A stretch of DNA of 7,768 nucleotides from a bacterium (GCA_021781625.1 JAJXWL010000077.1:1-7768), one strand, 5' to 3'; positions 1 through 7,145 are shown, numbered from the stretch's first letter. Notes: a model not told the origin generated them from the sequence alone. Numbers and translations are program-made.

Positions 1-434
1 TCTCCCAGTAACTCAAAGCCAGAAGCTAAACGATGGATACTGTCGCCATGGCTCATCCAGGAAACAAACCCCGAGGGGACACCCTCAAACAAGGGGTTGG
101 CCCCCGATAAGGCCACCGGTGCTCTTCCATATTCTTTCACTTGCTGGGCACGAACTTCTCCGCCTTGCATTTGTGTCAGCAACTGAAAACCATAACAAAT
201 ACCTAAGACCGGCAAGCCTGTTTTTAGGACTCGTTCGTCTACCCAAGGAGCCCCGTCTTCATAAACCGAATACGGAGACCCAGAAAGAACCAAGCCTTTG
301 ACCTCTTTTAAAGCCTGTGGTGTGAGGGGACTATCATGGGGCCGAATTTCGGCGTAAACACCCAATTCTCGAAAACGTCGGCCAATCAGCTGACAGGTTT
401 GTCCGCCAAAATCTAGAATGACGATCTTGTCCAT
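1..434 (-). CDS. guaA: GMP synthase (glutamine-hydrolysing), N-terminal amidotransferase part, cut by the left edge
   Basis: GMP synthase makes GMP from XMP, ATP and glutamine in the cytoplasm, the last step of the guanine branch. Only the first 144 residues are in the window, all from the class I glutamine amidotransferase domain. The N-terminus has the family beta-strand and loop (ILDFGGQ, residues 6-12). The nucleophile elbow GICYG places the catalytic cysteine at residue 80, near the Cys86 of E. coli GuaA. The conserved WMSHGD motif is at 126-131. The catalytic His and Glu, the ATP pyrophosphatase domain and the dimerisation domain lie beyond the edge. The ATG at 432-434 is preceded by AAGGA with a 7-nt spacing, inside the purA coding end, and the gene overlaps purA by 22 bp. 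It is the last visible gene of the purB-guaB-purA-guaA operon. The loop reads DFGGQ where most homologues have DFGSQ. The identification rests on these motifs and on the guaB/purA context. Confidence 0.95.
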   Translation of the reverse strand, partial: MDKIVILDFGGQTCQLIGRRFRELGVYAEIRPHDSPLTPQALKEVKGLVLSGSPYSVYEDGAPWVDERVLKTGLPVLGICYGFQLLTQMQGGEVRAQQVKEYGRAPVALSGANPLFEGVPSGFVSWMSHGDSIHRLASGFELLG

Positions 435-1642
435 GGACTCTTCCTTACAATAGTTTGATCTCGATCAGGGCCAACCGAGACAATATCAATCGGAGTTCCT
501 GTAAACGACTCAATAAAGCTCAGATAATCCCTCGCCTTCAGCGGGAGAGAATCCCAAGTCCGGCAAGAACCTAAGGCGGTCTTCCAACCGGGAAAGGACT
601 TAATGACGGGTTCCACGGCTTCTAATTCGGCAACGGTTGCAGGAAAATCATCAATGACTTGGCCAGCCAATTTGTAGCCGGTGCAAACTTGCACCTCATC
701 GAAGTCATCATAAACATCCATTTTTGTAGCGATTAAACCGTCTAAGCTATTAGTCCAGCAGGCATACCTTAAGGCAACCAGGTCCAAGAACCCAGTTCGG
801 CGTGCACGCCCCGTGGTTACCCCATACTCTTGACCCACTTCTCGGAGTTTTTCACCTAGAGGGTTCCCAGAAGAAAATTCTGTGGGGAAGGGACCGTTGC
901 CAACCCGTGTCGAATAAGCTTTAAAAACGCCAAAGACTTTGTCGAGATGCCGAGGTCCAACACCGCCCCCCAAAGCTGCTCCCCCAGCAGCAGAGTAACC
1001 AGACGAAACAAAGGGATAGGTCCCATAATCTAGATCAAGAAGCACGCCTTGGGCCCCTTCAAACAGGACATCTCTGTGGGCATTTCGCCGCATAAAAGCG
1101 ACTAAATCGGTGACCATGGGTTTTAGACGTTCACGGTATGGAGCCAAAAACTCTTTTTCGACGGGACGAAGGTTATCCCAACAAGCCGAAACAAAAAGGT
1201 CACCAACCCGAACCCCATCCCGGTGGGCTTTTAAGGCATAGGTGATGCCGATGCCCCGTCCGGTAGTACCAATGGGAACCCGACGTTTTGTTTCCATCTC
1301 TTGGTCCAGTTCTTTATAGGTCGGAAGAACAAGGTGTGCGCGATCAGATACCCAAACCCGCCCTTGCCAATTGACGCCTTGCCGAGCTAATTCGTCCAAT
1401 TCTGCAAACAACGCGGCAGGATCGATGACCATTCCCGAACCGAGTACAGCGACTTTTCCTGGTACGATAATTCCTGAAGGCACTAAATGCAGTTTGTATG
1501 TGACACCATCAGCGACCACCGTATGCCCCGCATTAGCTCCGCCCGAAAAACGGACGACCAAATCGGCTTCATCCGCTAATCGGTCGACCATTTTGCCTTT
1601 ACCTTCATCGCCCCATTGGGCCCCTACAACAACGATCTTCAT
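413..1642 (-). CDS. purA: Adenylosuccinate synthetase
   Basis: PurA joins IMP and aspartate using GTP to give adenylosuccinate, the first committed step to AMP. The 409-residue protein carries the N-terminal GTP/IMP loop GAQWGDEGKGK (7-17) with the catalytic base Asp12, and NAGHT (37-41) with catalytic His40, matching Asp13 and His41 of E. coli. Further family motifs are IGTTGRGIG (124-132), FEGAQG (194-199), KAYSTRVG (241-248), the aspartate-binding loop TTGRARRTG (276-284), the guanine-specificity motif TKMD (306-309) and GPDR (391-394). Most PurA proteins have about 425-435 residues. This one is about 20 shorter, apparently within residues 150-190, between the GDLF motif and the FEGAQG strand. 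The ATG follows an SD-like AGGAAGG by 4 nt, and the gap from the guaB stop is 18 bp. The stop codon lies inside guaA. All key residues seem present, so it should be active. Confidence 0.97.
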   Translation of the reverse strand: MKIVVVGAQWGDEGKGKMVDRLADEADLVVRFSGGANAGHTVVADGVTYKLHLVPSGIIVPGKVAVLGSGMVIDPAALFAELDELARQGVNWQGRVWVSDRAHLVLPTYKELDQEMETKRRVPIGTTGRGIGITYALKAHRDGVRVGDLFVSACWDNLRPVEKEFLAPYRERLKPMVTDLVAFMRRNAHRDVLFEGAQGVLLDLDYGTYPFVSSGYSAAGGAALGGGVGPRHLDKVFGVFKAYSTRVGNGPFPTEFSSGNPLGEKLREVGQEYGVTTGRARRTGFLDLVALRYACWTNSLDGLIATKMDVYDDFDEVQVCTGYKLAGQVIDDFPATVAELEAVEPVIKSFPGWKTALGSCRTWDSLPLKARDYLSFIESFTGTPIDIVSVGPDRDQTIVRKSPWTRSSF

Positions 1643-1660
1643 GCTTCCTTCCTCTACAGG

Positions 1661-3100
1661 CTAATTTCGGGAGTAGTTTGGCGCTTCCTGCGTAATCATC
1701 ACATCATGAGCATGACTTTCTCGAAGGCCGGCGGCCGTGATTCTAATGAATTTTTTGTAAGCCCGCAATTCCTCAAGATTGCGGCACCCGGTATAGTGCA
1801 TACCCTTTTGCAAACCCGTCACGAGCTGATGCAAGAAAGGTTTTAACTCACCTTTAAAAGGGACTCGACCTTCAATCCCTTCAGGCACAGGATCGGTTCC
1901 CTTTTCCATAGCGTAACGGTCGCCGGCACCTTCTTTGATAGCCCCCAAAGAGCCCATACCGCGATATTCCTTGAAAATTCTTCCTTCATAGATGATTTCG
2001 CGTCCTGGAGCTTCTTTTAGACCAGCAAATAAGTTGCCCATCATAACGGCCGAAGCACCTGCACCGATGGCTTTAACAATATCTCCCGAGAATTTGATTC
2101 CTCCATCGGCAATGACAGGAATCCCAGCTTGTGCAGCAATTTCGGCACAGTCCCACACCGCCGAGAACTGAGCCACGCCAATTCCCGAGACAATTCGTGT
2201 CGTACAAATTGAACCTGGACCCACCCCAACTTTTATGGCATCTGCACCAGCCTCCACCAATCGGCGAGCCCCTTCCTTGGTGGCGACATTACCCCCGATC
2301 ACTTGGATATCAAATTTTTTCTTGATGCCTTTGATAGCCTCTACAACAACTTTACTATCGCCGTGAGCAACATCTAAAACCACAAAATCCACTTTGGCTT
2401 GCATGAGCAACGGTAAGCGTTTTTCCCAGTCTTGAGGAGATATCGCCGCACCGACGATCAAACGGCCTTGCGCATCAACGGCAGCACGAGGGAAGGCCTG
2501 ATGTTTCTCCATATCTTTTACCGTCACCAGACCAATAAGGCGGCCGTCATTATCGACGACAGGGAGTTTTTCAATTTTATAGCGGTTAAACTTTTCTTCT
2601 GCGGTCGCAACCGAAACCTTACCAATTTCCACGACAGGGTTCTTGGTCATGACATCTTCAACCAGTTGGCTGTAATCATTGCAAAAGCGAAGGTCCCGTC
2701 CCGTTATGATGCCAACAAGTTTTCGCTCGTGATCCACGACGGGCATTCCGGAAACCCCATGTTCCAGCATCAAATTGTGGACTTGATGAACCGTCTCGCC
2801 TTTGCGAACTACAACGGGATTTTCAATTACCCAGTTCAAATAGCGTTTGACTCGACCGACATGCTCTGCTTGAACTTGCGGACTAAGATTACGGTGTATC
2901 ACCGCCGCCCCGCCTTCAAGGGCCAAAGCTATCGCCAGTCGATCTTCTGAAACGGTGTCCATGGCCGCCGAAAGGATAGGAACATTGAGAGCTATTGTTT
3001 TAGTCAGTTGGGTTTTCACCTGACCTTCACTGGGAGCAAAATCCGCATAGGACGGAAGCAAAAGCACATCGTCATAGCTTAACGATTCTTCAAACTGCAT
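1661..3100 (-). CDS. guaB: Inosine-5'-monophosphate dehydrogenase
   Basis: IMP dehydrogenase oxidises IMP to XMP with NAD+, the rate-setting step of guanine nucleotide synthesis. The 479 residues have the standard order: a first half of the TIM barrel (YDDVLLLP at 9-16), two CBS domains at about 91-200 that replace a barrel loop and usually bind adenine or guanine nucleotides for control, and the rest of the barrel. The catalytic loop GPGSICTTR (294-302) holds the nucleophile Cys299. ADGGI (331-335) and GMGS (381-384) are phosphate- and IMP-binding elements, and the mobile flap carries the catalytic Arg395-Tyr396 pair in GDRY. The C-terminus has the typical HDVxIT and EAPNY segments. The length is normal for a bacterial IMPDH with CBS domains. 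It starts 11 bp inside the end of purB, behind a near-perfect SD. The full CBS module argues against GMP reductase (GuaC). Confidence 0.98.
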   Translation of the reverse strand: MQFEESLSYDDVLLLPSYADFAPSEGQVKTQLTKTIALNVPILSAAMDTVSEDRLAIALALEGGAAVIHRNLSPQVQAEHVGRVKRYLNWVIENPVVVRKGETVHQVHNLMLEHGVSGMPVVDHERKLVGIITGRDLRFCNDYSQLVEDVMTKNPVVEIGKVSVATAEEKFNRYKIEKLPVVDNDGRLIGLVTVKDMEKHQAFPRAAVDAQGRLIVGAAISPQDWEKRLPLLMQAKVDFVVLDVAHGDSKVVVEAIKGIKKKFDIQVIGGNVATKEGARRLVEAGADAIKVGVGPGSICTTRIVSGIGVAQFSAVWDCAEIAAQAGIPVIADGGIKFSGDIVKAIGAGASAVMMGNLFAGLKEAPGREIIYEGRIFKEYRGMGSLGAIKEGAGDRYAMEKGTDPVPEGIEGRVPFKGELKPFLHQLVTGLQKGMHYTGCRNLEELRAYKKFIRITAAGLRESHAHDVMITQEAPNYSRN

Positions 3101-4535
3101 GGAAAACCTCCTTTATTTTCTGCATTTCTGATTCATACTTGTCTGCCAAAGCCCGCGCTTTGGAGGCCGCTAGTCCCTGATAACGTTCAGGTTGAGAAAA
3201 GAAGCTTTCAGGATCCCAGCCCGTGCAAGTGCGTAATTGCTCTGAGAGTTTCTTCCAAAGCTCAGGCCTAGCCCTCAAGGCTTCAATCAAAGGCCGTTTT
3301 TGCTTTTCACATTCTAAGGTTAAAACTCGGACAACCTCATGACCTTCGGGCTCACCAGCTAAAGACAAGAGAATATAAACACTTTCAGCTAAAACAAGAT
3401 CACCAGCCCCTTCATGGAGGTTTTTGCTTAGACGTTCTGTATCGACGGTCAAACCCGAGAGCACCTTATTCATTCGTGCCGCAGCTGCCGCAAAGCCAGC
3501 CAAATAATCCACCACAAAACGCCCTGAGGCGGAATTGGTCAAATCTCGCTGATGTTCTGAAATCTGGTCCATAAAAAAGGTCATCACGCGGGGGGCAAAG
3601 GCTTTCCAAAGGCTTTTGACGTGCTCAGAATTCCAGGGATTTCGTTTTTGAGGCATGGTAGACGAACCCACCTGAGTTGCCGAAAAGTACTCACGAAGTT
3701 CGCCGATCTCAGACCGTTGCAGATTTCGTAAGTCATCGGCAAGATTTGCCAAGATACCAAACGCGACATTGAGTTCTAAGAGTAACCGCAACAGGTATTC
3801 CGGTTCGACCAGTTGCGTGGAATGTTCAGAGGGTTCAAGGCCTAGGTGCCCAAGGACCAAACGCTCTAAAGCCTCAGGATCTTTTGTCATAACACTCGTG
3901 GCATTGTAAGCCCCAACGGCTCCGGCAAATTTGCCTCTGAGGTCTAAGGACCTTTTTTCAATTTCCTGGATAGCTTTTCCCAAGCGAGAAACATATTCTG
4001 ATAGAGCGAACCCCACTGTGAGTGGCACCGCATACTGTCCGTGAGTTCTTCCAATTTGAGGTGTCTCGGCTTCGCGTCGAGCCAATGAGCATAACGAGGT
4101 TTCGAGGTCTACCAAAAGAGGGAGAAGAACTTGCCGTACAGCGTCTCGAATTTTCAGAGCATTGGCCGTGTCGAGCATATCTACAGAAGTGGCCCCCAAA
4201 TGAACGAAGGGAACTAATTCCTCGGGGAGGTGCCGTTTAATGACATTGACCAACGCACGGATGTTGTGTTGAGTTTTTTCCTCTTCCGCATACACAGCCT
4301 CGGGTTGAACTTGAGCCTCTAAGTCCTCAACAGCACGCATAAGACGCGTCCGGTCGGCTTCATTAAACCAAAGTTCGAGATGGGCCTTGAGTAAAGCCGC
4401 CTCACAACGGACAGCATAGCGTACCGAAGCTTCTTCACTCAAAAGGTCAGATAGCTTATCAAAAATGACGGGATTAGAAAGGTAGTATCGATGATCCAGG
4501 GGGGATAAATTCCGAAAAAGACTTCTTTGTTCCAT
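3090..4535 (-). CDS. purB: Adenylosuccinate lyase
   Basis: Adenylosuccinate lyase releases fumarate twice in purine synthesis, from SAICAR on the way to IMP and from adenylosuccinate to give AMP. The 481-residue protein belongs to the fumarase/aspartase superfamily and is mostly helical. The superfamily signature GSSTMPQKRNP is at 290-300, with the flexible-loop serines 291/292 that hold the catalytic base. GRTHGQ (162-167) supplies His165, and HLGATSVD (112-119) is the other conserved active-site stretch. The length is within the family range of about 430-480. The ATG at 4533-4535 is the only credible start: no ATG, GTG or TTG lies in frame between the upstream in-frame TAG (4557-4559) and this ATG, and the conserved SPLDHRY begins at residue 11. 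No SD precedes it, unlike the three downstream genes. It is the first gene of the operon, directly behind a probable promoter and palindrome, and its stop overlaps guaB by 11 bp. Confidence 0.96.
   Translation of the reverse strand: MEQRSLFRNLSPLDHRYYLSNPVIFDKLSDLLSEEASVRYAVRCEAALLKAHLELWFNEADRTRLMRAVEDLEAQVQPEAVYAEEEKTQHNIRALVNVIKRHLPEELVPFVHLGATSVDMLDTANALKIRDAVRQVLLPLLVDLETSLCSLARREAETPQIGRTHGQYAVPLTVGFALSEYVSRLGKAIQEIEKRSLDLRGKFAGAVGAYNATSVMTKDPEALERLVLGHLGLEPSEHSTQLVEPEYLLRLLLELNVAFGILANLADDLRNLQRSEIGELREYFSATQVGSSTMPQKRNPWNSEHVKSLWKAFAPRVMTFFMDQISEHQRDLTNSASGRFVVDYLAGFAAAAARMNKVLSGLTVDTERLSKNLHEGAGDLVLAESVYILLSLAGEPEGHEVVRVLTLECEKQKRPLIEALRARPELWKKLSEQLRTCTGWDPESFFSQPERYQGLAASKARALADKYESEMQKIKEVFHAV
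3107..3114 (-). promoter_or_regulatory. Strong ribosome binding site of guaB inside the purB 3' end
   Basis: The minus strand reads AAAGGAGG, followed by 6 nt and the guaB ATG. It lies inside the last codons of purB, so ribosomes finishing purB would keep it exposed. This suggests translational coupling and confirms the guaB start. Confidence 0.85.
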
Positions 4536-4537
4536 GC

Positions 4538-4556
4538 GGCATTCTGACAGAATGCC
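4538..4556. repeat. Perfect palindrome 8-3-8 overlapping the purB -10 element, probable operator
   Basis: The plus strand reads GGCATTCT-GAC-AGAATGCC, two perfect 8-bp arms around a 3-bp centre. The palindrome covers the whole proposed purB -10 element and part of its spacer, and ends 2 bp before the purB ATG. Its position is typical of a site where a dimeric repressor blocks RNA polymerase. I do not recognise the motif as a known PurR, LexA, Fur or similar box. It has no T-tract, so it is not a terminator. If the transcript begins at the ATG, the palindrome is not transcribed in the purB direction and acts as DNA rather than as an RNA hairpin. Confidence 0.7.
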
Positions 4557-4569
4557 CTAGTTTTGTCAA
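4541..4569 (-). promoter_or_regulatory. Probable sigma70-type promoter of the purB-guaB-purA-guaA operon
   Basis: On the minus strand a consensus -35 hexamer TTGACA (4564-4569) is followed by a 17-bp spacer and CAGAAT (4541-4546), which matches four of the six bases of TATAAT. The spacing is ideal. Only 5 nt separate the -10 from the purB ATG, so transcription would begin at about the A of the start codon (4535). The mRNA would then be leaderless, which agrees with the missing SD. This is read from the sequence alone. The -10 is imperfect, and a promoter farther upstream, inside the divergent gene, is an alternative. Confidence 0.6.
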
Positions 4570-4586
4570 AGGTTCGAAGCTAAACT

Positions 4587-6476
4587 ATGGCCATGACAAC
4601 TGCGGAAAAAACTAAGCTCTTTCAAAAAGGACTCAAAGCTGGCCGAGAGCGCCGATACGCTGAGGCTGTCGAGACTTTTACTCGTCTGGTGGATAGTGAA
4701 GACCCCCGTATTCTTTTGCTTTTAGGTCGAAGCTACCATGGTCTTGGAGATTATTTGCAGGCTATTCATCTGTTCCATACGGGGCTCAAGCTTCAAGGTT
4801 CTTCCCCAGAATTTCATTTTTTTCTCGGAAGAAGTTACTTGGCTTCGGGGGCAGCGGAAAAAGCCGTGAGCTGGTTAGAAAAGGCTAATCAAGAACACTT
4901 TGGTGGCCCTCAAACTCTGGGTCTTTTGGGAAGTGCCTACCTCAAAGCTAAAAATCCTGCCAAAGCTGTCGAAATCCTCACCAAGGCTGTCGAAGTTGCG
5001 CCGCATCATCGGGGTATTTATATTGCCTACCTCAATGCGCTTTATGTAAGGGCTGTACAGGTTTTTCACGGGGGAAATGCCGATTTAGCACGCCAAATTC
5101 TCACCTTCCTTCTAAAAAGCGGTGCCGAATCCGAAGGGATCCACCTCTATCTTGCCTCTTGCTATCGAGAGTTGGGGCAATTCGCAGAGGCCTTGCCTCA
5201 TCTCGCTGTGGCGAGGCAATCCGCTCCCGATGATCCGGTTTTAATTTCTCAAACCGTTGAAGCCCTGATGGTTACCGGACAGCGAGAGCAAGCCAGGAAA
5301 CTGATGGTTCAATACCAAGACGTTCTACCTCAAGGAACGGCCCCGTCACCCGAACTTGTTGAAGAACTCTTGCCCTGGCAATACTTGAATCAAGGCAAAT
5401 TCCGCAGAGCTGTCTACTTTGCCTTAAAAGTTCTGAAGCGAAAACCTGACTTTTCCGAGATGTCGTTAGTAGTCGGCGAAGCCTACCGTCGACTTGGTCA
5501 GGATGAAAAAGCTCAAGCCCATCTCGAACGAGCTCGAAAAAATCCCCTCGTCAGTTTGCAAGCCGAATATGCCCTTCTTTCACTTCACTGGCAAAATGGT
5601 CGCTTTCAACAAGCGCTTACCGAAGCCCAACGCCTGAAGCGGCTCACGCCCCGAGATGAAAGTCTTGATTATTACATCACTTTACTCCGATGCGAGTGTG
5701 AGGCTCCTATTCAAGAAAATATAGAAGCCTTACGAACGTTGATTGCAAAGCTCGAGCCTGATCCGTTTCTCTTTGCCGCCCTCGCCAAAGAGTATCAAAA
5801 AAGCGGTTTGGAAGATTTAGCTCATCCTTGGCTAAAACGGGCCCTCAAGCTGGACCCCCAAAACAAAAGTGCTGTGGAAACGTTGGCTCTTATTCTCCCA
5901 GTTTTAGATATACCCGATTGGAAGGAAGCTTTTGAACAATATTTAGAGTTGCGTCCTACAGATCAGACTATATTAAGGGTCTTTACCCAAAGACTCTTGG
6001 AAGCTAAAGATTGGCCAGATGCTCAAAAAAGGCTTTTGCAATGGGTTTCACAAGGTCACCGCACTCAAGGCAACCTGAGAGCCTTAGCCTATGTCTACCG
6101 TATGCAAAATCATTTTTCAGAGGCTTTTCTGATTTATCGAGATCTCTTACATCAAGATCCGAAAAATCCTGAATACTTATCTGGGGTCATCTTATGCCTT
6201 TACAAGTTGGGAAAGAAGGATTTTGCCCTAGAGTTTGCCCGAAAGGCCGCAGCTTCTGCCCCTCAGAATGCTCGTTTTGCTTACCAAATTGGGTTGATCG
6301 CACAGGCCTGCCACGACAGGGATCAAGCAGAACGAAGCTTTCGTAAGGCCATAGAAATTGATACCGGCCATTGGCCCAGTTACCTCAAACTTTCTGAGCT
6401 TTTTGCTGAAGCCGGGGATGCCGCCTCCGCAGAGAGGTACAAAAAACACGCAGAAGCTCTAAAAATGAAAACTTAA
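4587..6476 (+). CDS. Multi-TPR (tetratricopeptide repeat) protein, soluble, function unknown
   Basis: The 629-residue protein appears to be built almost wholly from tetratricopeptide-type helical hairpins, which usually act as protein-binding scaffolds. Recognisable units lie near residues 7-38, 41-72, 75-105, 107-138, 185-216, 290-320, 391-424, 496-526, 529-560, 563-594 and 597-626. They show the usual pattern of small residues at positions 8 and 20 and a proline near the end (for example LGRSYxxxGxxxxAI and ALKLDPQN). The middle (about 220-290 and 330-390) is more degenerate. I see no signal peptide, lipobox, membrane segment or enzymatic domain, so it is probably cytoplasmic. Two ATGs compete (4587 and 4593, MAMTTAEK), and neither has a good SD: AAAGG at 4568-4572 is 14 nt from the first. 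It is divergent from purB across 51 bp. The partner and role cannot be read from the sequence. Confidence 0.85.
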   Translation: MAMTTAEKTKLFQKGLKAGRERRYAEAVETFTRLVDSEDPRILLLLGRSYHGLGDYLQAIHLFHTGLKLQGSSPEFHFFLGRSYLASGAAEKAVSWLEKANQEHFGGPQTLGLLGSAYLKAKNPAKAVEILTKAVEVAPHHRGIYIAYLNALYVRAVQVFHGGNADLARQILTFLLKSGAESEGIHLYLASCYRELGQFAEALPHLAVARQSAPDDPVLISQTVEALMVTGQREQARKLMVQYQDVLPQGTAPSPELVEELLPWQYLNQGKFRRAVYFALKVLKRKPDFSEMSLVVGEAYRRLGQDEKAQAHLERARKNPLVSLQAEYALLSLHWQNGRFQQALTEAQRLKRLTPRDESLDYYITLLRCECEAPIQENIEALRTLIAKLEPDPFLFAALAKEYQKSGLEDLAHPWLKRALKLDPQNKSAVETLALILPVLDIPDWKEAFEQYLELRPTDQTILRVFTQRLLEAKDWPDAQKRLLQWVSQGHRTQGNLRALAYVYRMQNHFSEAFLIYRDLLHQDPKNPEYLSGVILCLYKLGKKDFALEFARKAAASAPQNARFAYQIGLIAQACHDRDQAERSFRKAIEIDTGHWPSYLKLSELFAEAGDAASAERYKKHAEALKMKT

Positions 6477-6480
6477 CCCC

Positions 6481-6508
6481 TTGCCCGTTCCTACATATCC
6501 TTTATACT
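6481..6508 (+). promoter_or_regulatory. Possible promoter of the small unknown gene at 6529
   Basis: TTGCCC (6481-6486, four of six matches to TTGACA), a 16-bp spacer and TATACT (6503-6508, five of six matches to TATAAT) lie just after the TPR gene stop. Transcription would start near 6515, giving a leader of about 14 nt that holds the SD. The gene may also be read through from the TPR gene. Confidence 0.45.
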
Positions 6509-6514
6509 GAGAAG

Positions 6515-6522
6515 AGAAGGAG
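6515..6522 (+). promoter_or_regulatory. Ribosome binding site that selects the second ATG (6529)
   Basis: AGAAGGAG touches the first ATG (6523) with no spacing, which is too close for initiation. It stands 6 nt before the second ATG (6529), the usual distance. The protein therefore most likely starts MPAKALDLF. Confidence 0.8.
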
Positions 6523-6528
6523 ATGCAC

Positions 6529-7077
6529 ATGCCCGCCAAAGCTCTGGATTTGTTTCACGCCTATCAGGAAAACACCCTTCCCCGTGACGGCGGCTATATC
6601 GTTTCTTCGTTTTTTGACGGTAGTTCAACCTATTCAAGGTATGAGGTCGTTTCTTACAGCGGTGTAAAAAATATTTTCTTAACCGAAGAAGGGCTTACCT
6701 TTCAATCTGACGGCAAGAAACTTTTTATATTGGTAGAGCCGGCAACCTACCCTCGAAAGCAGTTAGAACCGGTATACCGGGATAAAAATGAGTCTATACC
6801 CCATCGCTATAAAGAACTGACCACTTTTACCTGTAAAGATCAAACGAAAGTTATGGTCAGTGCCGAGCCCGTGCAGAGCTACTCTGCGTTTACCATTTTG
6901 AAACCCACCTCGATCAACTTCGCGCTGGTTTTTTACAATACTCCTGACATTTTGCAAACCATGGAGTTTTTCTTTCAGAAAACACTCAACAGAGAGGCTG
7001 GAGTTCCTCAGATCAATGCCAATGAAGCCGCAAAAACCATCTCGGAAGGAATAGCTAAACTGTTACTGAAGTTCTAG
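6529..7077 (+). CDS. Hypothetical protein of 182 residues
   Basis: I do not recognise this family. The start at 6529 is chosen over the in-frame ATG at 6523 because of SD spacing. The protein has a short polar N-terminus, then a region rich in alternating hydrophobic and aromatic residues that looks mainly beta-stranded (about residues 20-145, with YIVSSFF, VKNIFL, KLFILVEPA, INFALVFY), and a C-terminal helical part (about 137-182, including ILQTMEFFFQ and AAKTISEGIAKLLLKF). There is no signal peptide, transmembrane helix, lipobox or cysteine motif, so it is probably cytoplasmic. The only cysteine is in the TCKDQ segment. It follows the TPR gene on the same strand after 52 bp and faces the glucosidase gene. 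Good SD placement, full ORF length and base composition like its neighbours support a real gene. A PilZ-type domain was considered, but the RxxxR and DxSxxG motifs are absent. Confidence 0.75.
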   Translation: MPAKALDLFHAYQENTLPRDGGYIVSSFFDGSSTYSRYEVVSYSGVKNIFLTEEGLTFQSDGKKLFILVEPATYPRKQLEPVYRDKNESIPHRYKELTTFTCKDQTKVMVSAEPVQSYSAFTILKPTSINFALVFYNTPDILQTMEFFFQKTLNREAGVPQINANEAAKTISEGIAKLLLKF

Positions 7078-7110
7078 AAAGGTTATTGAGGTTTTAAAAG
7101 CTTTTTGACG

Positions 7111-7142
7111 GTCTCAGTTTCTAACTCGGAACGATTTGAGAC
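7111..7142. terminator. Imperfect hairpin in the convergent gap, weak terminator candidate
   Basis: GTCTCA (7111-7116) pairs with TGAGAC (7137-7142), and an inner GTTTC/GGAAC pairing with one G-U pair can extend the structure. It sits between two convergent genes, where a bidirectional terminator is expected. No run of T follows on the plus strand. On the minus side only short A/T stretches lie nearby (AAAAGCTTTT palindrome at 7096-7105). Intrinsic termination is therefore only a possibility. Confidence 0.3.
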
Positions 7143-7145
7143 TCC

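Noticed and set aside
119..301. 60-codon plus-strand open frame
   Set aside because: It lies antisense to the guaA amidotransferase domain, whose motifs are unmistakable on the minus strand.
1371..1846. Plus-strand open frames across the purA start and the guaB end
   Set aside because: Antisense shadows with low-complexity composition and no initiation signals.
2432..2950. 172-codon open frame on the plus strand, antisense to the CBS region of guaB
   Set aside because: It is a shadow of guaB codon bias. It has no SD, no recognisable domain and lies fully within a certain gene.
4551..4553. Minus-strand ATG overlapping the palindrome, 7 nt before the purB start codon in another frame
   Set aside because: Its frame is not that of purB and closes after about two dozen codons. 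It has no SD and lies upstream of the predicted transcription start.
4538..4556. Terminator or riboswitch hairpin upstream of purB
   Set aside because: There is no T-tract, and only 51 bp are available. The predicted transcription start lies downstream of the palindrome.
6264..6271. Half-site CAGAATGC inside the TPR gene, resembling one arm of the purB palindrome
   Set aside because: A single 8-bp half-site without its partner is expected by chance in coding sequence.
6523..6528. ATG at 6523 as the start of the 182-residue gene
   Set aside because: The SD directly abuts this ATG, while the ATG at 6529 has the normal 6-nt spacing.
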